Shown in pieces: positions 1 to 7,128 of a stretch of 7,770 bases of DNA. The stretch is from Gemmatimonadota bacterium (GTDB lineage Bacteria; GCA-2686955). Both the position numbers and the translations under genes were made by a program. The stretch spans positions 1 to 7,770 of the forward strand of contig JALXCG010000162.1 in assembly GCA_026991065.1 (NCBI GenBank). Reading direction: 5' to 3'. Each line of letters starts with the position of its first letter. Positions within the stretch are counted from its first letter, which is position 1. The notes under the pieces were generated by a model. The model was given only the letters and a program-made list of their open reading frames with translations. It made no database searches and was not told the DNA's origin.

Positions 1-1391
1 GTCCCCAGCCGCCGCTTCCGCCACTCTCGCTGGACCCGCTGCGGCTGGGGACCGGCGGTTTCACCGCGGCCGGCGCGCTGGGCGGGACCGAGTGGCTGCT
101 GAGCGGCGCTGGGCCACGGGGCGAGCGCGAGGAGGAGCCGCGTGGCACCCGCGCGGGCAGCGGCACCCTCTGGTTTGACGGCGAGTCCTGGCGCGGCGCC
201 GCCGCCTGGGAGGTGCTCGGCGACGCGGTCCGGCTGCAGGCGCTGGAGGTGGCGACACCGCGGGCGATGCTGCGCATCGAAGGCGACGGCTGTAGCGCCG
301 CGCGGGAGGCGGTTGCCGCCGGTACTCCTGCCACTTCGGCCGCTCCCACTTCGCCCGCTCCCGCTCTCCTTGCGCTGCGTGGCGACCTCTGGGCGGAGCG
401 GAGGGTTGATCCGCTGTGGGAGACCGCCAAGAGCCTTTGCGCCGCGATCGATGCGCTGCCGCTCGATGGCGCGCTGAGCCTGGCCCTGCATCTGAGCGAT
501 CCATCGCGGGATGCCCCGCGCTTCCCGCCGCCGCCGCATCCGCCCGCGTCTCTCGCTCGGACGGTGCCCTCCGACAACGTGCCGATTCTGCGCTGGCGCC
601 GGCGCGGCGGGCGCCAACAGGTATCGCTGCGGTCGCCGGAGCTGGATCTGAACTGGGAACGCCGTCGCGCCGCTCCGGGAGATCCCACCAGTGGCTCTCT
701 GCGTGCCGTTGCCCGCGCCTTCGACCTGCCGCGCGGCGGCTGGCTGGAGGGAATCTGCACCGGCACCTTCTCCGGTGGCTGGCAGCCGGGGGGAGCGCCT
801 CACTTCAAAGGCCGTTGCCGCCTCGCCGCCGGTCGCGTGCGCGCCCCGCTGCTGGATCGCGCAATTCAGCACGCGACCCCTTTCGGGACCTTGCGCGGCC
901 TGCGTTTCGAGCGTCTCGGCGGGCACTTCGCGCTGACCCTCGGCGCCGGCGGGAGGAGCCTGGACGGGCTGCGCGTGGAGGTTGCGCCGTTCGAAGCGCC
1001 GGACACCCAGTTGGAGGGCAATTTCGCCCTGGGCGACTCGCTGCGCGGGCAGTTCGATCTGCACTTTACCGGTTCCGCGGCGGCCCTGGTAGCGGCCCCA
1101 CCCGGGCTGGCGCCGGAGCGGCTGGAGCTGCCCGATTGGGTGGAGGCGCAGATGCGGTTCGGCGGTACCTGGCGGGCTCCGGAGGTTGTCTGGGATGGCG
1201 CGGCCGCGCGCGATTCGCTGCGCACCGCGGTGACCCGGAGCATGACCGAGGAGTTGCGCCACTCACTCGAGGAGTCGCTCGGGCTGCCGCCGGGAGGGCT
1301 GGATGATCCGGCGGCGAAACCTCTTTACGGCACCGGGCTGGAGCTATATCGGCAGTGGCGCCGGGCCCGGGATGGCGCGGGGCAACCGTAG
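1..1391 (+). CDS. AsmA/TamB-like envelope protein, C-terminal part (5' end outside window)
   Basis: The frame is open from base 3 to the TAG at 1389-1391 and has no plausible start near the edge, so the visible 462 residues are the C-terminal part of a longer protein. The pattern resembles the C-terminal region of AsmA-family proteins. There are alternating hydrophobic beta-strand segments rich in Gly, Leu and Arg. A stretch reading WLEGICTGTFSGGW is followed by a 'GRVRAPLLDRA' segment. Near the end, FGGTWRAPEVVWD (about residues 386-398) looks like the AsmA terminal 'F-x-G-T-x-x-x-P' element, followed by a charged helix. AsmA/TamB relatives are inner-membrane-anchored periplasmic proteins that form a hydrophobic groove; several are implicated in phospholipid transport to the outer membrane. 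A Pro/Ala-rich linker lies around residues 105-120. The family call is a judgement from pattern, not from a signature motif. The gene converges on the lipoprotein gene 64 bases downstream. Confidence 0.6.
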   Translation, partial: PQPPLPPLSLDPLRLGTGGFTAAGALGGTEWLLSGAGPRGEREEEPRGTRAGSGTLWFDGESWRGAAAWEVLGDAVRLQALEVATPRAMLRIEGDGCSAAREAVAAGTPATSAAPTSPAPALLALRGDLWAERRVDPLWETAKSLCAAIDALPLDGALSLALHLSDPSRDAPRFPPPPHPPASLARTVPSDNVPILRWRRRGGRQQVSLRSPELDLNWERRRAAPGDPTSGSLRAVARAFDLPRGGWLEGICTGTFSGGWQPGGAPHFKGRCRLAAGRVRAPLLDRAIQHATPFGTLRGLRFERLGGHFALTLGAGGRSLDGLRVEVAPFEAPDTQLEGNFALGDSLRGQFDLHFTGSAAALVAAPPGLAPERLELPDWVEAQMRFGGTWRAPEVVWDGAAARDSLRTAVTRSMTEELRHSLEESLGLPPGGLDDPAAKPLYGTGLELYRQWRRARDGAGQP

Positions 1392-1405
1392 GCAGCGGCC
1401 GTCTT

Positions 1406-1454
1406 GCATCGCCCCCGGCCGCGCTACACCACTCGCAACGCCCCCGGCCGCGCT
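1406..1454. repeat. 20-base direct repeat between convergent genes
   Basis: Bases 1406-1425 and 1435-1454 are the same 20-mer with one mismatch (gcatc versus gcaac, then gcccccggccgcgct in both), giving a 29-base period. The repeat fills most of the 64-base gap between two convergent stop codons. A 7-base inverted repeat (gcggccg at 1395-1401, cggccgc at 1416-1422) overlaps the first copy. It could fold as a short hairpin after the AsmA-like gene, but no T tract follows, so a terminator role is only a guess. Confidence 0.6.
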
Positions 1455-1455
1455 G

Positions 1456-2373
1456 CTACTGCCACAGCAGAAATGCCGGCATCTCCTGCATCCGCAGCAA
1501 CCAGAAGAGCGCATTGTCGCTGATGCGGGCGTTGTCCCCGATGGGGGAGCGGAGCGATGGGCCGGTGAAACTGTTGGCATCGCCAATGACCAGAACCCGG
1601 CCGTCGCCATGCTCCGTCAACACGCCGACGATGCCATCGGTGTAGCTGTCCTGCGCCCAGGGGGTGGCGCCGGCTACCGTGCCGGTGCCGGAGGTGATCA
1701 GCATCTGGTGACCGAACAGACTGTGGGTGGTGAACGCATAGTAATCGGCCGGGTCGATGCCGAGCGAGATGCCGAATCGATCGGCGATCGGCTGCAGATT
1801 CTCGTTGGGCGTATCGACCCCGTCGGCGAGCAGCTCCAGACCGCCGCCGGCGGCGACAAAGGCTTCGATTGCGTCGGCTTCGGCGGGTTCAAAAGGGGTG
1901 TCCCAGTTGGCGGGAAGAGCGATCCACACCATCGCGTGGCCGGCGAGGGCGGCGGCGTTGAGTGGAGCGCCGGCCGGCAGAATATCGATGAGCGCGCCAA
2001 GATCGCGATAGCGATCGAGCAGATCGCGGTAGCGACCACCCGCGCCATAGCACCCGGCGCCGCAGTAGACCCCGCGGCTCTCCACCCAGAGGAGGCGAAC
2101 GCCGGTGAAGTCCGCGCCCCGCGGCGAGTCGTCGCCCTCCCGCGAGGCGTCGAGAGAACCGCGCGCGGGAGCCGGAGATGCAACCGCGGTCGCCGAGTCC
2201 TCCGCGTAGGGCGCCCCGGTGCGGTCATGGCCACCAGCAGCGGCGGATGCACCGGGCGCGGGCGGCTCCGCCGGAGAAGTGGCGCAGCCCCCCAGCGTCA
2301 AGAGCAGCAGCGTTCCGGCCAGAGTCGCCGCCGCCAGGAGCGGCAGCGGGCCCGGCCGCGCGACCTGCGTCAC
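1456..2373 (-). CDS. Lipoprotein with a DUF4350/GATase-like Rossmann domain
   Basis: This is a 305-residue protein starting at GTG 2373 and ending at TAG 1456-1458. An upstream in-frame ATG at 2490 would add an Arg/Pro-rich leader in front of the signal sequence. The GTG has AAGAGG (2381-2386) seven bases before it and puts a proper lipoprotein signal at the N-terminus: one Arg, a long Leu/Ala stretch, then lipobox L-G-G-C with Cys30. Residues 31-88 are a low-complexity Ala/Pro/Ser tether. A globular domain follows. It begins with the strand VRLLWVES and ends with GRVLVIGDANSF (about 258-269) and DNALFWLLR. Between them AMVWIALP and a helix plus 'FVAAGGGLELLADG' (about 172-185) fit the pattern of DUF4350 and other GATase-like/GIFT domains. 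These lack a catalytic Cys triad and are often linked to ABC-transport or gliding-type operons. A C-x-x-x-C pair (Cys94, Cys98) sits after the first strand. The protein is probably periplasmic and membrane-tethered; its substrate or partner is unknown. Confidence 0.75.
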   Translation of the reverse strand: MTQVARPGPLPLLAAATLAGTLLLLTLGGCATSPAEPPAPGASAAAGGHDRTGAPYAEDSATAVASPAPARGSLDASREGDDSPRGADFTGVRLLWVESRGVYCGAGCYGAGGRYRDLLDRYRDLGALIDILPAGAPLNAAALAGHAMVWIALPANWDTPFEPAEADAIEAFVAAGGGLELLADGVDTPNENLQPIADRFGISLGIDPADYYAFTTHSLFGHQMLITSGTGTVAGATPWAQDSYTDGIVGVLTEHGDGRVLVIGDANSFTGPSLRSPIGDNARISDNALFWLLRMQEMPAFLLWQ

Positions 2374-2681
2374 CGCGAAACCTCTTGGGGAGCAGTGGCG
2401 TCGGCGCCGCGCCGGCGTCGGTCGGAAATCGGGATCGAGGGGGAGGATCGGACGCACGCGGAACTCCGGAGCGGGAGGTTCGAAGCGCATCGAAACGAAT
2501 GGCGTCGAGTCGATGCGGGGGTTTTCCTCCTCTCTACTGTCGGAGCCTCGCGCAGCTCACTTGAACGCTGACCCCTGCGGTGCAAAACCTGCACGAGTTG
2601 CGGCTTGCGGGGCGGCAACGGACACTGAACTGGTGAAAACTTGCACAGGCGCGACAGGCTCCTGGCCAGCCACGCCGCCCG
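2374..2681. other. Non-coding gap with two related motif copies
   Basis: No credible gene lies in these 308 bases between the acylase stop and the lipoprotein start. Two related motifs occur on the plus strand. GGTGCAAAACCTGCAC at 2579-2594 contains a perfect dyad (GTGCA-5-TGCAC, 2580-2594). GGTGAAAACTTGCAC at 2632-2646 differs by one missing base and one substitution. The copies start 53 bases apart. A second small dyad, GTTGC/GCAAC, is at 2597-2601 and 2615-2619. I see no clear -35/-10 pair and no intrinsic terminator for the acylase. A strong SD-like AGAGAGGAGG near 2526-2535 on the minus strand has no start codon at working distance. Confidence 0.5.
2381..2386 (-). promoter_or_regulatory. 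Shine-Dalgarno site deciding the GTG start of the lipoprotein
   Basis: AAGAGG on the minus strand, seven bases before GTG 2373. It favours this start over the ATG at 2490, which has no comparable site at usable spacing. Confidence 0.65.
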
Positions 2682-5288
2682 CTACGGTCGCGCGACGAAA
2701 TGCACCGCCGCTCCCTCCTGCCGGGAGCGATCATCGGTAATCCGGATGTAGCGCTGCGCCACATAGTCATCCACCATGTCGCCCCAGTGCTCCGAATCGG
2801 GCCCGCCATTGCCGGAATCGAGGATCCACCAGGAGCGAATCCCCGCCGGATCGAGTTCGGCGATAAAGCGCGCCACCGCCTGGTGCTGCGATGTGTGGTC
2901 GGCCGGATCCACCCCGGTCGAAGCGACATTCACCGTGTAGGCCGCGCCGCGCCGCGGATAGCCCTGGGTGGGTTCGCTCCCCTCCGGCGGCAGGTTGTAG
3001 GCGCCCCGCATCGGGTGCAGCAGGGTGAAACCATGCACCTCGCCCCACTTCCACTCCTCCTGGTTGGCGGTGCCGAAGAGGTCGGCCAGGGTCACAATCG
3101 CCTGATCCATGGCACTGATCGCAGCTTCGGCGCGCGTCTCCTCCTTGAAAGGCGTGCGGAGGTCATTGAAGAGGCGCTCGCCGGTCGCCGATTCGCCGGG
3201 GTGCTCCAGCACATAGAGCAGCCCGCGGCTGGCCATGCCCGGATCCACAAAGAGCCCGTAGTAGGGGCCGAGATCGTCGCTCAGCACGGTCTCGCAGAAA
3301 TGGCCGAACCAGGCCTGGAAAATGGCCGGCTCCACCCGCTCGACGCCGGTGGCGAAGTTCCAGTCGCGCAAACGGTCGATCGCCTCCGCCGTGGCTCCCG
3401 ACACCAGGTCCGGCCGCTCATCCGCCGCCGCCAGCAGGTGCGGCAGAAAGCGCTGCGCCATGCTCCAGTGGCCGTCGCGCTGAATCAGCGCCATGTGCGC
3501 CGGCGTCAACGGCCCGGCCGCGGCCAGCGAATCGAGCAGCGCGGCGATCCGCTCGGCGCGGAAGCCGGGCCCATAGGAGACCCCTTGATAGGTCTTCTCA
3601 TTGAGTGGCTTGTTGTCGAAGCAGAGCCCCAGGGGGTCGTTGTTGGCGGTGGCGATCCAGCCCCGCGCCGGGTCGGTCAGCTCCGGCTGCGCCGAGTCGG
3701 GCAGCTGCCCTTTCCAGTCGAAGAACCCACCCCCCGGCAGGATCCACCACGGCGGCGCCAGGGTCGGCCAGGAGCGCTTCGGGTAGCGCAGGTGGGCGCT
3801 GTAGTGGATCCGCCCATCGACATCGGCGTAAACCCCGTTCGCCGCGGTCACCTCGCGTCGCTGCTCGGCGTCGCGATAGGCGTCGAAATCGGTCGCCAGC
3901 ATCATATCCAGAATTGCGTCCACCTCGTCGCCGGGGCGGTGACCGGTCCACTTGAAACTCAGCGCGTCGAGCCGCAGCGGCCCCCAGCCGAGGATCGGCC
4001 CATGCTGCGGAATCCAATAGGTGTCCGGATCCGGCACGTTAAAGGTCATATCCACCAACTCGCCGTCGAGATTGGCGAGATAGGTCTCGTGGGTGCGCTG
4101 GATCGGCACCAGCGTGCCGGCGTGCTGCACATAGCCGGGGATCGGAACCACCTCGTGGAAAACGTCCAGATTGTCCGCGTAGAGGGCGGTAAAGCCCATG
4201 GCGTGCTGATCGTTGTGGCCGAAAAGAATCCCCGGCAGCGCGGCGAAATTGCCGCCCGTATAGCTCCCCTCGGAGGTGACGATCCGGACCAGAAACACCT
4301 GGTTGTAGGCCTGCGGATCGAGATGCGGATCGTTGCAGAGCAGGGCGTGCCCCGAAGCGGTCAACGCCGGCCCCACCACCCAGTTGTTGGACTCGCCGTA
4401 GCGCATCATGTTCCAGATGCCGGCGGCCTTGAAGGCCTCTTCAATCTGCGTCATCAACTGCGTCATCCAGACCGGATCGAGCTGCGCGTTCATCTCCGCC
4501 AGCGCCGCTTCCGCCGCGCGCCTCGCCCCGTTTTCGCTCCCGGCCTCCGCCGCAGCGCCGGTCGCCCGCGCCGCCCTCTCCGCGCTCCCGCCCGGCGCCA
4601 CGCTCTCGCCGGGATAGATCACCGGAGTCTGGGCCGCCGGCGCCACCCGCGCCAGATCCGCCGCCACATCCGGCAGCAACACTTCGCGCGGCAGCCCGGT
4701 GAGCAACTCCGGCAGCAGCGGCGCCGAAAGCCCGAACAGCACCAGCGCCCCGGCCAGCGCCGAATCCTCGATCTTCCAATCCTCGATATCCGCCGCGTCC
4801 AGCCCCAGGTCGGCGTATTCCGGCGGCAGTGCCACCTCGCCCGCCCGCGCCTGCTCCAGATAAGCGTTCACCCCGTTGGCGTAGGACTCGTAAAGCTCGA
4901 TCGTGGCCGCCGATCCCCCCTGAATAAAGGCGTTCGCCGTGCGCCACAGTTGCAGGCGCCGCAGCACCATGTCCACCATCACATTGCCGCGCCCCATCAG
5001 CTCCGCGGTGCGCCCGGCCGGCACCTTGCGCGCGTGATCGAGTTGGAAGAAGCGCGTCGAAGCCGCGGCATAGCCTTGCAGCGCAAACGCATCCGCCAGT
5101 GAGTCGGCCTCGATGTGGGCGATGCCGTTGTCGTCCCACCAAAGTGTCGCTTCCCCCTTCAGGCCGGCGATCGGCACCGAACCGTCGCCCGGCGGTAGGC
5201 TGGAAGCAGCGCGCGCCGGCGGCGCCGAACCGGCAAGCAGAGTGACGAGCGCGGCGAAAATCGTGCAGGCTTGAAAGCGCAGTCGCAT
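2682..5288 (-). CDS. Exported penicillin-acylase-family amidase (Ntn hydrolase)
   Basis: This is an 868-residue precursor. The ATG at 5288 has GAGG (5296-5299) seven bases upstream and opens a clean signal peptide: MRLRF, a hydrophobic core, then a cut after A-R-A at residue 27. An upstream ATG at 5384 is rejected because it buries the signal. The alpha region carries the family N-terminal pattern (GIAHI at 55-59; GYAAASTRFFQLDHARK near 72-88; GRTAELMG near 92-99). An Ala/Glu-rich spacer covers about 215-268. The mature beta chain starts at Ser300 of SNNWVVG, the N-terminal nucleophile formed by autocatalytic cleavage. Counting from that Ser as 1, His is at 23 (NDPHL), the GHN turn at 58-60 and T-A at 68-69, matching the oxyanion Ala69 of E. 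coli penicillin G acylase. The Asn pair at 250-251 (residues 549-550, ATANND) supplies the oxyanion Asn. The C-terminus (818-847) has the family Trp/Gly-rich block. The enzyme hydrolyses amide bonds of acylated amines in the periplasm. The substrate may be a beta-lactam side chain, an acyl-homoserine lactone or another lipid amide, and cannot be told from sequence. Confidence 0.93.
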   Translation of the reverse strand: MRLRFQACTIFAALVTLLAGSAPPARAASSLPPGDGSVPIAGLKGEATLWWDDNGIAHIEADSLADAFALQGYAAASTRFFQLDHARKVPAGRTAELMGRGNVMVDMVLRRLQLWRTANAFIQGGSAATIELYESYANGVNAYLEQARAGEVALPPEYADLGLDAADIEDWKIEDSALAGALVLFGLSAPLLPELLTGLPREVLLPDVAADLARVAPAAQTPVIYPGESVAPGGSAERAARATGAAAEAGSENGARRAAEAALAEMNAQLDPVWMTQLMTQIEEAFKAAGIWNMMRYGESNNWVVGPALTASGHALLCNDPHLDPQAYNQVFLVRIVTSEGSYTGGNFAALPGILFGHNDQHAMGFTALYADNLDVFHEVVPIPGYVQHAGTLVPIQRTHETYLANLDGELVDMTFNVPDPDTYWIPQHGPILGWGPLRLDALSFKWTGHRPGDEVDAILDMMLATDFDAYRDAEQRREVTAANGVYADVDGRIHYSAHLRYPKRSWPTLAPPWWILPGGGFFDWKGQLPDSAQPELTDPARGWIATANNDPLGLCFDNKPLNEKTYQGVSYGPGFRAERIAALLDSLAAAGPLTPAHMALIQRDGHWSMAQRFLPHLLAAADERPDLVSGATAEAIDRLRDWNFATGVERVEPAIFQAWFGHFCETVLSDDLGPYYGLFVDPGMASRGLLYVLEHPGESATGERLFNDLRTPFKEETRAEAAISAMDQAIVTLADLFGTANQEEWKWGEVHGFTLLHPMRGAYNLPPEGSEPTQGYPRRGAAYTVNVASTGVDPADHTSQHQAVARFIAELDPAGIRSWWILDSGNGGPDSEHWGDMVDDYVAQRYIRITDDRSRQEGAAVHFVARP

Positions 5289-5374
5289 GGCAAAACCTCG
5301 AAATCGCTCCCGCGCGGCGCGGTGGGACCGGCGGCGGGCAGGGCTGGAGAGAGAAACCGGAGCAGAATGCACCA

Positions 5375-5383
5375 AGAATAGCA
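5375..5383 (-). promoter_or_regulatory. Possible extended -10 promoter for the acylase gene
   Basis: On the minus strand the bases read TGC followed by TATTCT, an extended -10 element with 4 of 6 hexamer matches. This predicts a start near 5368 and a leader of about 80 bases. No -35 box matches well. An A8 tract (T8 at 5402-5409 on the plus strand) lies about 34-41 bases upstream of the predicted start, where an A-rich UP-like element could help. Between them is a GGGGGAG repeat. This is inferred from motif only. Confidence 0.35.
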
Positions 5384-5617
5384 CGCTCCCCCTTCTCCCC
5401 CTTTTTTTTCACAGCACCGCTTCAGCTTTGGGCAATGCGCCCGCCGATCGCCTCGGGGCAAGCAGCCTGACGCCGCGCCGGATTCTGGCCGAAGCGGCGG
5501 AACACTCTGCGGCGCCGCGCTTTGGCTCATCTCTCGGGACTCGCCCCCCGGTTGCGGGTGGTACCGGCGGCGCAGACTTCCGGGTCCCGAAGCAGGCCCG
5601 ATCACGGGGATCGAACG

Positions 5618-5676
5618 GCACTGCGCAACAATCTCCCGGCGGATGCGCGCCGTGGAGCCGAGACCCGGCGCAGTGC
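5618..5676. other. Strong two-storey hairpin, possible structured RNA
   Basis: A perfect 9-base inverted repeat, GCACTGCGC at 5618-5626 and GCGCAGTGC at 5668-5676, encloses a second helix. In it, bases 5633-5641 (CTCCCGGCG) pair with 5648-5652 (CGCCG) and 5654-5657 (GGAG), with a single bulged T at 5653 and a six-base loop. That makes 18 base pairs with an asymmetric 6 x 10 internal loop. No T tract follows on either strand, so it is not a typical intrinsic terminator. It may be a structured RNA element or a DNA-level palindrome. The high local GC makes chance pairing easier, so confidence in function is low although the pairing itself is certain. Confidence 0.4.
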
Positions 5677-5931
5677 GGCAGGGAGCCGGGCGGCCGCGCC
5701 CCCAGTGGGGCCGGACCCGGAGGGCGGCAAAGAGCGCCGGCCGGGCGCGACCGCGGGGAAGTGTCGGCGGCCGCGCGGCGAGCAGTTTCGACGAGAGTCG
5801 GGGCGATGCGCGAATGCAGAAAACAGCAGCGGCGGTGAGCAGGAAGGCGCGAAACTATTTCCGCTAAAGAACGAAAAGATGCGCGGGACGACGCCTTGGG
5901 CTCAGCGTTCCGGCGCACCCGGGCGCGGTTC

Positions 5932-6993
5932 TCACCAGCCGCTGGAATGGAGGATTCGGCGGTCCGGCGTGATGAGGAGGGCTTCGATTTCGGGGAGGGT
6001 TTCGACCAGCGCGACGCCGGCTTCGGGCCCCATGACGAAGAGCGCGGTGGCGAGGGCGTCGGCAGCCATGGCGGTGGGGGCGCGGACGGTCACGCTGATC
6101 AGGTCGGTGGCGCTGGATCCGGTGCGTGGATCGAGGATGTGGTGGTGCGTCATGGCTGCGTCAAAATAGCGTCGATAGTCACCGCTGGTGGCGACGGCGG
6201 CGTCGCGCAGGTCGATGGCGGTGAGGTAGTCGGCCGGGTCGCGGGGGTTCTGCAGGGCGACGCGCCAGGGGGATCCCGCTTTGTCGCCGAGCGCGCGAAG
6301 GTCGCCGCCGGCGTTGACCAGGGCGCAGCGAATGCCCCGGGCGCGCAGCGTTTCGATGCTGCGGTCGATCGCGTAACCTTTGGCCAGGCCGTCGAGTGTG
6401 ATCTCTGTGCCGGGGTCGAGTGTGATCTGGTCGGAGGTGATGTGGAGGTGTTGGGCACCGACCCGGGAGCGGGCGGCGGCAAACTCGGCGCTGTCGGGAG
6501 GGTGGCCGGTCGCGGCGAAACTCTCGCGGTAGAGATCGAGCAGAGGCTTGATGGTGGGGTCGAAGGCGCCGCCGGTGAGTTGGTTGAATTCGAGGGCGCG
6601 GCTGGCGACGCGGCGCAGGTCGGGACCGGGGCGGAGAGCGGCGTCGCGGTTGAGGCGACTGATTTCACTCTTTTCTTTATAAGTACTCAGCAGGGCGTCG
6701 ATCCGGTCGATCTCCGTGAAAGCTGCATTCAGCGCCTGTTTCGCGACGGCGCTGTCGGGGTCGATCACGGTGATCGAAACCACGGTCCCCATCTGCTCCC
6801 GGGTTTGTGAAATCGGGGCCGGTGTGGGGGTGCGGCAGGCGGCGATGCCGGCGAGGAGCGGAACCAGGCTCCGGAAGAGGCCGCGAATGAGACCGCCGGA
6901 GTGGTGATAAGTGCGTATGAAAGCGAAGGATGAGGGTTCCATGGTGGGGCCCGCGGGGAGTTTCTTGCGAGAGGGGAAAAACAGCGTCGACAT
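5932..6993 (-). CDS. apbE: FAD:protein FMN transferase (ApbE family), probable lipoprotein
   Basis: This 353-residue protein transfers FMN from FAD to a Thr/Ser side chain of target flavoproteins such as the Rnf/Nqr D/B and G/C subunits, on the outer face of the inner membrane. Family motifs appear in order: MGT (68-70), STYKEKSEISRLN (103-115), GGAFDPTIKPL (141-151), LDGLAKGYAID (200-210), NAGGDLRALG (227-236), HHILDPRTG (284-292) and AMAADALATALFVMG (308-322). The last includes the Asp and Thr (312, 316) used for Mg2+ binding in characterised members. Length is normal. The N-terminus holds a hydrophobic stretch and lipobox I-A-A-C (Cys53), typical of ApbE lipoproteins. The start is uncertain. 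ATG 6993 gives a long 52-residue leader with only a distant AAAGG, while ATG 6942 gives a more usual 35-residue signal but shows no SD. The gene is divergent from the rnfC-like gene, which fits a role in maturing an Rnf complex. The stop is TGA at 5932-5934. Confidence 0.93.
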   Translation of the reverse strand: MSTLFFPSRKKLPAGPTMEPSSFAFIRTYHHSGGLIRGLFRSLVPLLAGIAACRTPTPAPISQTREQMGTVVSITVIDPDSAVAKQALNAAFTEIDRIDALLSTYKEKSEISRLNRDAALRPGPDLRRVASRALEFNQLTGGAFDPTIKPLLDLYRESFAATGHPPDSAEFAAARSRVGAQHLHITSDQITLDPGTEITLDGLAKGYAIDRSIETLRARGIRCALVNAGGDLRALGDKAGSPWRVALQNPRDPADYLTAIDLRDAAVATSGDYRRYFDAAMTHHHILDPRTGSSATDLISVTVRAPTAMAADALATALFVMGPEAGVALVETLPEIEALLITPDRRILHSSGW

Positions 6994-6994
6994 G

Positions 6995-7040
6995 GCGCCA
7001 GTCTAGCCTTTAGGATGCCCCCGCTGGCGCAGGCTTTTTT
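6995..7040 (+). terminator. Inverted repeat with T6 tract in the divergent apbE / rnfC-like gap
   Basis: GCGCCAG (6995-7001) and CTGGCGC (7024-7030) form a 7-base stem with a 22-base loop, followed by AGGC and six T residues (7035-7040) on the plus strand. An alternative pairing, AGCCT (7005-7009) with AGGCT (7031-7035), would place the T run directly after the stem. The layout looks like an intrinsic terminator read rightward. No plus-strand gene ends here, so it would act on antisense transcripts through apbE, as a leader attenuator of the rnfC-like gene, or simply as an operator. On the minus strand the left arm lies one base upstream of the apbE ATG at 6993. Confidence 0.35.
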
Positions 7041-7123
7041 GCGGGCCGCGCAGCACGGCGCTTTCCACGCCCGCCGGGTCTACCGGCGAAGAGGTGGGCG
7101 GCACCCTGCATGCGGGCCCATTC

Positions 7124-7128
7124 AGGAG
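7124..7128 (+). promoter_or_regulatory. Shine-Dalgarno site deciding the TTG start of the rnfC-like gene
   Basis: AGGAG lies seven bases before TTG 7136. The next in-frame start, ATG 7184, has no SD-like sequence, so the TTG is preferred. The acylase and lipoprotein starts in this window use the same seven-base spacing. Confidence 0.7.

Larger units (their letters stand above)
5289..5931. other. 643-base intergenic region, no credible gene
   Basis: The region separates the apbE stop from the acylase start; both genes are on the minus strand. Open frames exist on both strands (for example 5409-5918 minus and 5287-5838 plus), but their products are Arg/Pro/Ala/Gly-rich with no hydrophobic pattern or motif, as expected from chance in GC-rich DNA. 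Apart from the acylase promoter candidate and the hairpin at 5618-5676, further GC-rich dyads occur, such as CGATC/GATCG at 5599-5603 and 5609-5613. A slightly more A-rich stretch lies at about 5815-5885. No T-tract terminator for apbE is evident. Confidence 0.55.

Noticed and set aside
2374-2490. N-terminal extension of the lipoprotein from ATG 2490
   Set aside because: It would place about 39 Arg/Pro-rich residues in front of a signal sequence. GTG 2373 has a well-spaced SD and gives a normal lipoprotein signal.
1303-2571. 422-codon plus-strand frame overlapping the lipoprotein gene
   Set aside because: It starts inside the AsmA-like gene and runs antisense to the lipoprotein, whose signal peptide and Rossmann-type pattern make the minus strand the coding one.
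2640-2681. Possible intrinsic terminator after the acylase stop
   Set aside because: Only a 4-base stem (GGCT/AGCC near 2658-2672) is visible, and no T tract follows directly.
2700-5102. 800-codon open frame on the plus strand opposite the acylase gene
   Set aside because: It mirrors the acylase codons. The product is rich in Arg, His, Pro and Val without any domain pattern, while the minus-strand product has a full set of Ntn-hydrolase motifs. Long antisense frames are common in GC-rich genes.
5596-5620. tRNA-like T-loop (gggatcgaac) in the intergenic region
   Set aside because: The flanking bases do not form a T-stem, and no anticodon arm, D arm or acceptor stem can be built on either strand.
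5287-5838. Plus-strand open frame across the 643-base gap
   Set aside because: It begins inside the acylase start region, and its composition is Arg/Gly/Ala/Pro-rich with no motif, hydrophobic pattern or SD site.
5409-5918. Minus-strand open frame in the same gap
   Set aside because: Low-information Pro/Arg/Ala-rich product with no domain and no credible ribosome site; it reads as chance in GC-rich DNA.
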